A stretch of DNA of 64,000 bases from Alitta virens (lineage: Eukaryota > Annelida > Polychaeta > Phyllodocida > Nereididae), in the NCBI GenBank assembly GCA_932294295.1, contig OW028573.1, positions 61,295,829 through 61,359,828 on the forward strand, in the 5' to 3' direction. This document shows, one piece after another, positions 48,850-61,400 of this stretch (positions within the stretch are counted from its first letter, which is position 1; the number at the start of each line of letters is the position of its first letter). Under the pieces are notes generated by a model. It ran no database searches and was not told the DNA's origin. It was given only the letters and a program-made list of their open reading frames with translations. The translations under genes were made by a program, and so were the position numbers.

Positions 48850-49307
48850 CACGCCGCAGGATGTTTCTCTCACCAGCTACTTGTTGAACACTAGTGTGGG
48901 GGGGGGATGGTTGGTGGTGATGACCATAACTCCTCCTTTTCGGTGCCTATGCCTCCAACTCCACAGGGAGTAAAGATCGGGTATATCCGTGAAGGCCCCG
49001 TGTAACATCCGGTTCACTCCGCCCTCATCCGGCCCAGCCGTGTTACCTCCGGCAACAACCGTGGCTCGTTCCTTGGTTCACCGGGCACCACCGTGTTTCA
49101 GCCATACATAACCGTGTAGTGACCGTACACATCCGTGTAATGGCCGTGTTGCTCCGTGTCGCCACCATCTTGCCTTCGTGTCCACACCGCCAAATATTTC
49201 GTTTGTTAACATTTCTCAACTTTTTCACCCGGACCGCCCCGGATTTAATGAAATAACATTCCGGGACACTCCGGCCTCTGATCCGGCTAAGTGTGAAGGG
49301 GCCTTTA

Positions 49308-50950
49308 GCTTGTGTTTGCGTAGAAGTCAATTAATTCATTTAAATTATTTGACCCCAGTCTCTTTCATTAATCAAAATGACACATTTCATGACCAACCAG
49401 AGAACTGGATTATGAAAAAAGGACCAAGGTGATCAGATTATGTGCATAAATGTGCAGGCCTATGTTAGAACGAACTTCCCCTGACGTAGGGGAGAACATT
49501 TTGTAGGCTGAGGCAAATGTTTCCTTTTTTCTAAAATTATATAAATTAAAATAATTAGCAAGTCAAGACTAATTTTGGCTGACGTGCTTTTGACTATACA
49601 AGCAGTTAGGTATTATTACTTATGACGCAGGTGACACTGTAACACTGACCAGAATTTAGTCAGTCATGTTAATTTGAAAAGGGGTCTTGAAATAGAAAAG
49701 TTTCTAGCTTTACAGGCATAATTCAACAAATGGGCGAATCCACACCTGGCGAAAAAATCAAGTAGTTTGAAGAAAAGTGCACAAAAGCAGTGAATAGTTA
49801 GTTAATTTATTTATAATATTGACATTAAAAGTACATGTGTCAAATGATATTAATGAGACGAGAAGATGCAATTATGATGGACATTTGAGCAACGATTCCT
49901 CAGTCTAGATGCCATGGAATTGTCACAAAGCCTTGATATATTCAATCTACTTTTCAGTTCGTCACCTAAGCAGACAGCAAAAACACCAAAGGGTGTCACA
50001 GGAAAAAACAAACACTTAAATTTGCTGTCCAGACATTAACAACCGACATGAAATTATTAAAAGATCAAAATATATAACTCCAGTCACAAAAAAACAACAG
50101 CACAAAAACTGAAGTCACAGTGCCTAATTTTTCTTCTCGATATGCTTGGGCAGATCAGAGAGACCTCTAGCTTTAGCAAAAAAAATCGCCAAATAATGAT
50201 GTTAAACGATCCACGAGTGCAAATTTATAAGCAGAAACATTTTCTGCATGGGCATAGTGGCTTGAGTGGCATAGGCCTATGTGCGAATGGTCGTTATTGC
50301 AGTCCACATCTGTCAACCAATGCAATTACACGAGTGGTCGTTATGACACATACACAAGCACATATGCTCGTCTTTCCTAACTGACGAACTCGTGAATGCT
50401 CGCCATTTCACGTCCACGAGTTCGTGGATGTTAAAAATTTGGATAAATATATATCTGGACGAGAGGTGAGATGAGTGACATGGCATCCCTTCCGTCAAAC
50501 AGTTGCCAAAAAATTAATTAGATTAGCCATTAGTCATACATAGATTAGCCATTGTATTTTAAGTGTCAGGGTGATGTTTGATATGTTTTCTTATCAGTAA
50601 TCCTTTATTGAATAAGATAAAGGTGAAGGTGATCATCAGTGGTGTTGTGCAACATGACACTACAAATACAAGCATAGCGGTTGTATATAATTAGAATAGT
50701 TATTTGGAAACTGGATGGGTTGCAGTGTAGTCATTCATGAACAGGATATCACTATAGAAATGACCTATAATCAGCTACCACAGCAAATCACTTGTAAGTA
50801 CATCACGTGGCTGCTTGAATTAGACATTGGTACCTAGACAACGGTAATTGGCTCACATGCTGGCTCAGTGTCAGCCCAACGTCATCTTAGAGAAAGTGTA
50901 GCATATATATCAATATCATTGTCTCAATGGTACTGGTTGTGACGCTTGGT
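49308..50950. other. Gene-free stretch
   Basis: No supported exon. A perfect 11-bp hairpin lies at 50384-50394 (acgaactcgtg) and 50415-50425 (cacgagttcgt), with a 20-base loop. Confidence 0.5.
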
Positions 50951-51120
50951 CAGCTTATATGACCAGCTGCCAGAGGTAGACATAATGATGAGATGATAAG
51001 GCTTGGGGTCCACACCATGTTACACATTTACCCCCATGGTGGGGTCTTTTATTTGCCTCAGCAAAGACACCGAGTACAAGGTACCTCCAGTTTAACGTCA
51101 ATCTTGCATCAGGGTAGGAG
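50951..51120 (-). repeat. SINE-like repeat, copy 2
   Basis: This copy is close to 1-190: 'agctgccag', 'atgatgaga', 'ataaggctt', 'gtccacaccatgttacacat', 'ggtggggtctt' and 'gcctcagca' occur in the same order. The B-box end seen at 61.9 kb is not present here. Confidence 0.7.
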
Positions 51121-54080
51121 GAGATAACAAAAAAAAAGCAAAAAAAAATTGTTGGCATATTTGGCTACACTGGATCTACCACACCATATTGTCTTCCAGT
51201 AAATGAAAAATTGTGTTTTTCCTAACTCCAATATCATGCAAGCATGCTTTGTCAGTGTTGGTCTGATGTTTAGCTGAATATAATTCAATGGGTGGGCTGG
51301 AACCCAATATCTTCAGGGGAGATGGCTATTGCCATACTGCTTGTTCAATCAAACTGACTACACTGAGTCCGGGCAACCCACCAAAACTGATCATGTGACT
51401 TATATAAATGTGGGCTCAAAGTAGCAGCGATCTAGTGGGTGAGAAGGGGGGCCACTAAATAAAAAAAGATATACTTGCTGCAAAACCATCTGGTCCCACT
51501 TTAATCTTTAAGACCCTCCCTGGAATCAAAAAATATTTGGGCAAACTGCAAACTTGCGGATTGGCCAGAGCTAATTATAACAGCATGACATCACATCAAC
51601 ACTTCCATAAATCCTATGTTGGAAATGTAGTCAGTTTGATTGAGTACTCTATAACATTAGATCATGCTTCAAACTGCTATGCTAACACTTGGTTTTAAAA
51701 ACAATGTCAACTAAATTTGTATCCACAGTGTCAACGATGAATTTTATTTTATGTTTACAGATATACAATCAAAACAGAAAAGTCTTATGTCATTTTTTCT
51801 TTCAATTGGTGCATGATTTGCGATTTTATAGGGCATATCATCAGAGCAAACACCTGTGTTTAAACAGCTGCCAGATATAGTCAGGTTTTATAATTAGATT
51901 TAAAGGGCAGGTCCTTATCTCAACTGTGATAGGCTGAGCCAGGACATGCCCCCCCCCCCCCCTAGTCAGTGTAATGGATCAGAATTTTATAAGTGGCCAG
52001 ACTGACATCCTAGGTCATATCAGTTTCAAACTGCTCTGTACGTACTTGCCCCAAGGGAACCTACAAATTCGTAAGTACTTTCATAGAAGACATGCTTCTG
52101 TGATTTCTTTAATATGCAATTTACATAAGAGCTATAAGACATACACTTATAAAATAGCAGACCCATGTGTAAAATTACTTAAATTAATACAAATCAGCTC
52201 AGTATTTATTGAGGATTAATAACTTGTTTCCAAATGTATGTCACACTTCAATCAAAGAAAATAAGCTGAATGTAACACTAGTGATTATCCTTAAAATACA
52301 GTTACAAAATGTTATCATCTTGAAATATCAGACAAGTCACTTTTATTTCATTCATATAAATCATTGAAAAACAATGTTTAGTGAGATGAAATGAGATGAG
52401 ATGACATGATACATATATAAAAATATAATTTGAATGAGGAGACTCATGGGAAGCCACCTACCTGGGTTAGGAGATGATGAAGGAAACCCCTGCCAGCATT
52501 AGTTTATTAAGAAAAAAAAATCAATTTCTGATTACCAAGACAACGATGAGATTGATCACAGGACAAAGATAAACACACCTCAGATAGATCTTCTGGCAGT
52601 CCCTAGTTTGACATTCAGTGTTATATTTTTCAATCAAATCATTTTTACGTCTATACTATATTGAAGAGTCTGGAGTCTGTTCCAAACATTGCCAAAGTGA
52701 GGCCCTTTTCTGTTTTGGATATAAGCTGTGATAATTGAAAAGATAGTTAACAAAGAAGTATGTAAAGCTGCCTAGCAACCTTATGATTCTCAACCAATGA
52801 CAGTGACCAAAATCGGTTGCATATCATTTCATTTTCTTCTAAAAAAACTGATTGAATGCCATCAGGGCCTTGCTAGGTTCGCTATATCTATATAAAGTTA
52901 ATAAAACATACCCTATCATTTAATTTTTCATGCCATCAAAAATTGCCGATTTGTTTACATAAACGAACGTCATTAGCGTCGTCGGTTCGTATGTATTTTA
53001 TTATTCTGTGCCTTCAATTTTCGTCCGATTTTCAAAATTCCAAGTTTATTATATAAAAATGAATGTGTAGGTGTTTCGCTTTTTGCATGAATTGAAACAA
53101 TTCTGACCTCAATCTTTCTTAAAACGACTTTGAAATCACGAATCGGCGACGCTCTCCATCACGTTGCAATGAATAATTAGCTAAAATGTAAACAAAGTCA
53201 ATGAAATAAATTCCGGAAATAATTTTTAATTTAGTAGGACCTACAATCTAGAAAGTTTGGGTTGTCGAATTCATCAGTAAGAAGCATTTTCTTTCATTTG
53301 GGATAGCTTTTTTGTTGGTATAAAAACCGACTAACAATGCAGCTTTAATATCTACATTATTTCATGCCCAAGAAAACTAATATGATTTGAATCAGTAACT
53401 TATTAAGGTGTCTCAGCTGTGATAATAAAGATAATTGCATGTGACACAGGCACTGATATGTAGGTCAGTGTAGGCTGTTGGTGCTTCGTGAGCACAAAGC
53501 ATTCCTTACTTGGAAACTAAACATTACTCCAAAGGCTACTCTGCTACGAAACCACACCTTATGCAGATGTACCAAGTTATATAAAGGCTGGTATGCACCA
53601 AAAGTTGTCAGTCATATGAAAATACAATACAGTGCAATCATATTTATATCACATTAGTGTGGCTTTGCCTATCTTCAGGTCTCTTCTGAAGAGAGCTTTA
53701 CTTCACAAGCTGTGATCATATGTAGCCTAAAGATATCATTTAAAGCACATTTTATGATGTACGTTTCTCCATCTTCATCATTAAGCTTTCATAAGCTAGA
53801 AACAGATTTTGTTGATAGATCTGGTGTCCTGTGAGGTGATGCTAGCATTTCTTCTCAAGTTACCAGATATCTACACTTTTTTAAAACAAAGAATTTCATG
53901 ATGGCCAATCAGGGCTAGAAGCTTGACATGAATCGACCACTGCAACACACATTCTTGGTGGATTTTTGTTATTAAAATGAGCCAAAACACTAAAATATGA
54001 TAGTTACCAATTCAAATCACATAGTTTTCATAGGAATGAAATAATACAGGTAGATATTAAGCTCACTGTTTCTCATTTAG
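51121..54080. other. Gene-free stretch
   Basis: No exon is supported. A C-run of about 15 lies near 51950-51962. A 'gatgaaatgagatgagatga' purine stretch lies near 52384. The rest is AT-rich unique-looking sequence. Confidence 0.5.
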
Positions 54081-54099
54081 AGTAGTAGAAGGGTAGTGT

Positions 54100-54985
54100 T
54101 GTCGGCGTAGATGATGGGATAGAAAGTTGGACGGGTATGAATTATATCATTAATATAGATCAGGAACAAGAGACAGAACCTTGAGGAACACTTGTAGTTC
54201 AATTGAATAGAACAGCTTTAGTAAACACATTGTTTTCGGTTAGTTATGCAGCTATGAAATAGAGATAGAGCAGTTTCTCTGATGCCATAATATTCTAGGT
54301 TTTTAATTAAGATATCATGACTTAACGTGTCAAATGCTTTGGAAAAGTCAAGGTATATGTTTATTGGAGTTATATTTTTGTCTAAGTTAATTATTATTCT
54401 ATCTATCATTTCTGGAGTGGCAAGTTCTGTGGATTGCAGCTTTCTAAATCCTAATTGACTATTGTAGTAAAGTTTTTATTTATTAATAAAAGTAATCAAC
54501 TTGTTCATGCATTATCTTTTCTATAAGTTCAGATAAGGAAGGGAGTATTGAAATTGATCTATAATTTTGCATTAAACAGTTTTCATCATTCTTAAATACA
54601 AGAATTACTTAAGCTGTTTTCATCTTGTCGAGAAAAATACCTGTTGTAAAGCATTGCTCTATTATTGATGTTTGAGGTTTAACTCTGCCAAGTGCTATAT
54701 ATTTAAGTAATTTGATAGGCCATCAATCCCTTGAGAAGGTTTTAGCCTTCATATTCTTAATTACTTTTCAACATATTCTGTAGCAACTTCATGAGCCATT
54801 AATTATAATAATAAAATGGTTTTTAAACGAGAGTAAATGTAAAGTTTTGCTGGACTGGCAAATTTAAATAATCAGAGAATGACTTATTGTGCGGAGTTTT
54901 GATAATAGTGGCAAAATTAGGACCAATATTTGCAAAGGTTTTGTTGGATTCATTAGCAATGGTAAAAAGATTAGAGATATAATTA
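54100..54985 (-). pseudogene. Decayed LINE reverse transcriptase
   Basis: Read on the minus strand, several frames give pieces of a non-LTR retrotransposon in the right order: ANESNKTFANIGPNFA (about 54950), MKTA-VILVFKNDENC with a stop (about 54610), NYRSISILPSLSELIEKIM (about 54570), SQLGFRKLQSTELAT (about 54450), and IYLDFSKAFDTLSHDILI (about 54365, with the RT catalytic Asp in the F-x-K-A-F-D motif), then QGSV and FLIYINDIIH in different frames (about 54180-54130). Stops and frameshifts make it inactive. The layout fits jockey/CR1-like elements. Confidence 0.85.
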
Positions 54986-55457
54986 TAGACTTTTTAATTT
55001 TATGTTCATGAACACTATACACAGTTTTGCCTATTCTTTCTATTCTCGCTCTTTTGTGTACTTACAATGTTATCAGTGCAAGGGGAAATATTACTAATAA
55101 AAAGAAAAAATATTAGTTGTGTTTTGTTACCAAATGGGGAAAGGACCAATTACTTCTAAGCATACCCTTGAATAAGTTAATAGACTTTCTTTAGTCAAAC
55201 TTCAAAACCAATTAAAATACCGAAAGTTAATTACATACAGGTATATTTGCACAACTATTCACACATTTTTAATTCGACACCTGGCAATTATCATTGGTAT
55301 GTAAAAGTTACCGCACCAATTGTCAATGAAATGATTGCTTCATCTCTGGATGTGGCTTAAATAAGTGTTCATTTTGTATAAGCATGCTATTTTAGATGCT
55401 GAAAATCAAAAGGGAAAATTCCTTTATTTCAGGACACCTCTGAGAAGCAATTTCACC
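54986..55457. other. Stretch between the LINE relic and ovoA
   Basis: No TATA box or clear exon is seen. An acceptor-like 'cctttatttcag' ends at 55432, which suggests that the first visible ovoA exon is preceded by another exon upstream. Confidence 0.4.
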
Positions 55458-58400
55458 ATGTTATCCAAGGTGGTAACTGGGACTGTGACCTTCAACGCGT
55501 TGAAGCCTTGTGACCTGACCAGTTGTACTAAGAAGTGAGTTCTTGTTGCATATTGAGAATTGAATTATACTAGAATGTTTGTATACAAATATGTGGTGTT
55601 TACTTTTTCTTCTTTCAGAGATATCACTGACTACTTCCTCAACAGCTATGATCTGAACGAGAGTATTTTTGTCGGGCTTAGAGGTGAACCTTCTCCTCTA
55701 GTTTTATTTAGTAACACTGATAAACAAACGATAAAATAACCGCTGAGATTAAATGGTGTGTGTATGATGATTATCTCCACTGAGATAAACATTTAACTTT
55801 ATATGATTTTGATAATGTTTTGTTATCCGACACGTGGGTATTCTCACGTGGTGAGGTAGTTTAATGATATTTACATTATATAAAGCCCTGCCATACATAG
55901 CTAATGTTACACAAGCCCTTAAGACTTTAGTATATACTTTCAATAACGTGCCTTTGTACATGTCAATTAATTAATTAATCATTTATGACCAAGGTTGAAC
56001 CCGTATGTGCAAGGTTTTTTAGGCGTATATACAGCCTGTATTATAGTGGCTACTCCCCAACAATCACAAATGCAAAGTTGAACTTAAGGGCACATTTGAT
56101 TAAAACATAAAAGGGCACATATCCTATGTCATCACTAAATATTGCTCTTGACATGCTGCTTTAAAAAAACATATATGGACGGTTTCCATGTACCCTTAAC
56201 ATTAAAATATATTGGTTGGTACAACGAAGTTTTTTTTAACATTTTGATTGAATTTTTAGACATTTTGCACATATTTAGGATATTTTTACTGTGTCACTAG
56301 TCACAAGGACTAAATTGTTAATAGGCAAACTTGTAATTCTAGATCCTGTCAAAAAGTTGTTAAAGAGATTCTTACCAAACCATTAATTCATTAGGGTTAC
56401 GTGGATGAAGAATTGGTGATTGATTAATTTGTTTATATAAGCTTGTTAATATATTTTAACCTAAGTAATGTGATCTGCATGGAACATGTCACTCGTATAT
56501 GAAGGTGAGCACTCTACACATGTCAGGTCATGATCCCAAGTTATGAATCAGAATGTCTAGTATTTTGAGTAGCAGAAACTATAATGTGTATTTAAGAATC
56601 CAGTAAGGCAAATTTCCAGGGTTATGCTTTTCAATGTGGTCCACTGGACAGAAAAATGATGCCCTGAACAGCAGTAAATGGTAAAAGCCTTGACAGAATT
56701 TTAGTGACCCGGATCGAGGTCACTTTAGTTTGCAAAGATACTTAACCAATGTAATGCCATACCTTAATTGAAATCTGATCGTGACTGCATGCTTACTAAC
56801 AAAGAAACTGAAGCAATTATCTTCTTTTTGTTAGTTTTAGGTTACATTAAGTGACCTAATATAAATTAAAAAGTATGGCAGCCTCATACTTGTATAGTTA
56901 GGCCCAAATATGGGGGCACTCATTTTTCTTGCGTATTTGTAACTACCAAGGTTGTTACACTCAGACTTGGGAATGAAAAGTAGTACAAAGATTTTATCTT
57001 GGTTTTTGTTATATCTTATCTTTCACTTACGAATAGAAGGACACATCAGTACATTGATAACAATGGAAAGATAGTAACAGTATGCTAAAAGTATGCAACC
57101 CATGGTAACAGTAGGCTGTAACAGCCTTGACTTAGTTAGTGACCCTGAAAAAAATGCAACTTAGAACTCTTCTAACTAACACTACTGCCATTTCGCTAAC
57201 TACATACACACAGTATACTTTTGTTTCACTTGATTATATTACAGCCAGATTAATTTAGATGAACTAGCAAGCACATATGCATAATTATTGACGTACCTGA
57301 CGTACAATACTCAGGCGCTCCCCACCAATTACAACAGCTATATTGCTAACGTAATTTGTCTGACTCACCATGACTTTCCCTCGCGCATACAAGTGGCAGC
57401 CGTTAATGCGCAGACACTTGTCACGAGGTGAAGTAATGGTGGATCATTGATGCCAAAAAAGTTGTATACTGATAGACTTGTACTTATATGTGATATGAGT
57501 GTAAAACAGAACAAAAATGTTCCAAAACAAAGTGTACAGAAAGAAAGATAATTTTTATTTGTAAAATGGGGAAATACACCCCCCCCCCCCCAATCCCCCT
57601 GTATAGACGCTCCTGGTGACAACCTGGATTTGAGTAAAATTCAGTGGCGTAGCCATGGGGGGGGGGGGGCAAGGTGTGCCCCCCTTTCCACACTACGTTC
57701 AAATTTTTTATATATTATTTTGTATAAATGAATTGTACAACTATGAAAGTGGCCGAAGCACGGAATCAAAAAACAATTAATTTTACAGCCGTTCAGCCAA
57801 CCAGACGTGGCGATTCATAAAAGATGTGCCTGTTAAACAGCGCGAAGAAGTTGCAACCGCCTTTTTTTCGGACCGCAAGTTTTGTGTGGGGTCCCCTTGC
57901 CTTAACCAATCAGAATCTAGGACAGGAAGCTTTGCAACCAATATAATTGTAGCATTCTGCCAGTATCCACCTGGCAGCAATATCAAGAAGCTTTATGGAA
58001 AATCCACTATTGGTGGTCTGAAAGACTGCAACATTATAGTGAAGTAATTTAATTCTGCTTGTAAACCAGAAACCACCTCCCCATTTCTTCTGATAGTCTG
58101 ACTTGACAGCCTGGCTAAGCTGCTCCTGATAAATAAAAGAAAATGGCTTTTTCTTTTTAAATTAAACTTTTTTTATAACAGCTTTGCTGAATACTCTTGT
58201 TACTCTATCAAAATAAATGCAAGCGCCAGTCCCCAATTGATTATCATATCCCAATGTCGGGTTCCACAAGTTTACCAACACAGTTAAACTATAGAGTACA
58301 TTTATAAAGAATCCAATCTAAGAGTGTCACAACCGACATTTACAAAACAATATTCAAAATGTTATTGCTTGGTGCCACAAGTCTAAGTAAAACATTTCCA

Positions 58401-61400
58401 CAATGTTGTATTAGGACAAATTCTTACTTGTATGAATATAATTTACATTTAGGCATGATATTCAGTACCCCATGGCACACACAATCTTCACAGGTTCTTG
58501 TATAGTGTATATATATCTAGGCCTACTTGTTACAAGAACTACAGTCTGTTTAATGGATCATTGCGTCAGGTGGCGTGTGCTCCTTTGTGACAGGATTGTT
58601 TGATCTGATTTGAGGTAAGGAGCAAAATAAGCCATCAGTTGTCTCTAGGCCTTATACTCCTTATATTGGCTGAGTTATCAAAGCAAACAACTGTCTGCAT
58701 GTGGGACATGCCAGAGTATATGCCAGTATGCAAAAGTGACAAATGATAGTATGGATGGCACCGTAGAAAGTTTTCTCATGGATATTTGATATAGGTTTAT
58801 TCCAAAGCTTCTGAACATGACCAGCCACAAAAAAGTGCCATGAAGTGACATGAAAATACAGATAGTTGCAATTTTTGAAAAATAACCAATTCAGCGAATA
58901 TTGATCTAAATTTTAGAATTGCCACCTTGTTTTTCAGACGACGAAGGTTTCTACAAATGCCCAGACAGACTTCGCCTTCCACTGATATTCTACTATGGAC
59001 ACACGGCTTGTGTTTACATCAACAAACTCATTCTTGCTGGGCTTATTCAGGTTACTTAACTTACTTATTATACATAATATATTAGAAGAGTTGTTCTCTG
59101 ATTGTTCTTTTTATGGACATTTTCTTCTGTTGCCAGATTTGGAAGTGCAACGGTTCAAATGAATTTAGTATATACACTTGTAAATGTTCAGCTGAAAATT
59201 ATACCATTATGATCTTGGCTGATTTTGCAGCCTTCCCAAAGGGTGGATCTTGAACTGGAGACGATGTTGGAAACCGGAGTGGACGAAATGTCTTGGGATG
59301 ACACAGTAGGGCCATTTTTCCAACTTTAACAAATGATATAAGATGAATGTCATTGATTTTAATTTGCCTAGAATTTAATTAAATTTGTATTCCCATATGT
59401 TCAGAAGTGGTTGCTTCACAGCAGAACTCAATCTTATAAACTAAACTCCAGAGGAAATCATGTGAATGCAGGGCTGAGGGACTGCTTTAATAACCAATAT
59501 ATAACCAATATATAACCAATAGGGGTCCTGAATTCACATGAAGTTTAGTTCCCAAGTCTATGAAATCTACTGTAAATATAGTTAAGATGCACATTGAAGT
59601 TTTTGACCAAATTTGACAGGCTGGTCGAAAAAAATAGAAAAATATACATTGGTTCAGGTAGACATGGATACTCACCCATAATTAGAAAGAAGGACACATA
59701 CGTATGGACCTTGTTTTTTGTAGGAAAATTACAGGATGGGCGGCAAGTACAACTGGCCGTCTGTGGACCGGGTGATAAACTACCGGAAGCAGGCTAAGAA
59801 GCTCATTCTTAAGGTTATTGAGGACACTCCATTGGAACTTCCGGTTACCCATGACAGTCCCTGGGTGAGTCAAATGGTCTCGAAAAGAGAAAACCACGTG
59901 CCCTGACATCAAACGCAGGACAAATGAAACTTTAAAGATAACGATTAACCTTTTTTCCTCCATTCCTTTTTAGTGGAGTTTGTTTATGGGAATGGAACAT
60001 GAAAGAATTCACCTGGAGACATCCAGCGTCCTCATCCGACAATTGCCCGTTTCCATGGTAGCTCCGCCTCCTGGGTGGAAAATGGCTCCTGCAAGTTATG
60101 GTGGGTCACAGAAACAAAGAAGTTTTTTTTTTCTATAGAAAAGAAGCCATATTTCAGCATTTTTCTAAATTACTATCTTGCAGATGGAGGAGCTGGGAAA
60201 AACGCATTGTTGCGAATGGATGAAAGAGAGGTGACTTTTGGCAAACCTTTTGACTTTCCCTCTTACGGATGGGACAATGAATATGGACTCTACAAGTGCA
60301 GGTAGATAGATGGAAAGATAAATAGATAGATAGATAGATAGATATGGAAAGTGCAGCCCTCGAAGGCAAGTAGTTGCTGCTATCAAGGGTTGATTGATAA
60401 GGTGAGGGAGAGGAAGAGTCCACCCGTGCTGAACCCAAAAATGGTTGTTGCTATTTTTTTTGAGCGCTTCACCTTTGAGAAAATCGAGATTGCCAGTTCC
60501 AACGGTACCAGAGTGATATATTATTATTGTTTACTACTTTTTGGTACTCACATGCATAGGCAGGGTTAATTGTTTTAGTTAGGCTTTTATGACTTGGCCA
60601 TTATCCATATTTGTGATATATTGGCACTCGATATAAGAACAAAGCCACTAAAATTAGCAGAAGTTACATGAAGAAGTTTCCATATCTGCTGAAAAACTTT
60701 CAATATTTCTTTGAGACTTGGTGTTTTAAATTCAGAAGATATTCATCTAAGTAGCATGCATAATGAATTTTGGTTGTCATGGAAAGATCAAGTGGGGTGA
60801 CCAATTAAAGTTCATAACGTGAGTACAAAAAAATTAACAAGAAAATCTTTTTTTTTTAATAGCTAATAAATAGTGTCATGATTAGGGCAAAAATGTCCAA
60901 TATTGTAGTTAGCCATGAGTTCTCACAAATAGTTATGATATTTAAATTGTTGCCCTTATTTAGCATGAGCTAGGCATTTCAAGGCCAAATAGGGCCAATA
61001 AATTGAGGAATACTCAATGCATGAGCTGAAATTATTCTTATGAAACTATTAAAATCCCTATTAAATACATATGTACAAAATCAGAACAATGTAGGTTAAC
61101 TTTTGAAAAAGCGACATCTGGGTGCCATGGAAACATTATGGAGTATGACCAGATTCTACAAATTGATAAATAGTGTGGATACAGACCCAAACAATGGAAA
61201 CGAATTCAGAATTGTTCTGCTTTTTTCCCGAATGTTTGAAACAATAAACGGCATTATCTTTATTCTAGGGTGCCTGCATTTGAGGCTAGTAAGTACCTGA
61301 TCAGGAATGCCGACTTCCTTGAGTTTGTCCTCGCTGGTGGATACAAGAACAAGGAATTCTGGACTGATGAAGGGTGGAGATGGAGATGCTTCAGAGAAGC

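Larger units (their letters stand above)
45774..49304. mobile_element. Harbinger-type element carrying a Myb-like gene
   Basis: Inverted ends 'agggcccttcacact' and (read inward) 'aggccccttcacact' are each flanked by TTA (45771-45773, 49305-49307), the classic PIF/Harbinger pattern. Subterminal regions are full of TCCGG/CCGGA words. The 3531-bp element carries one spliced gene for a Myb/MADF-like protein, and no DDE transposase frame on either strand. The left part (45.79-46.75 kb) is duplicated, described separately. Confidence 0.85.

Noticed and set aside
57826..58047. 73-residue frame in an ovoA intron
   Set aside because: No recognised homology, no matching splice phase with neighbouring exons, and next to repeats.
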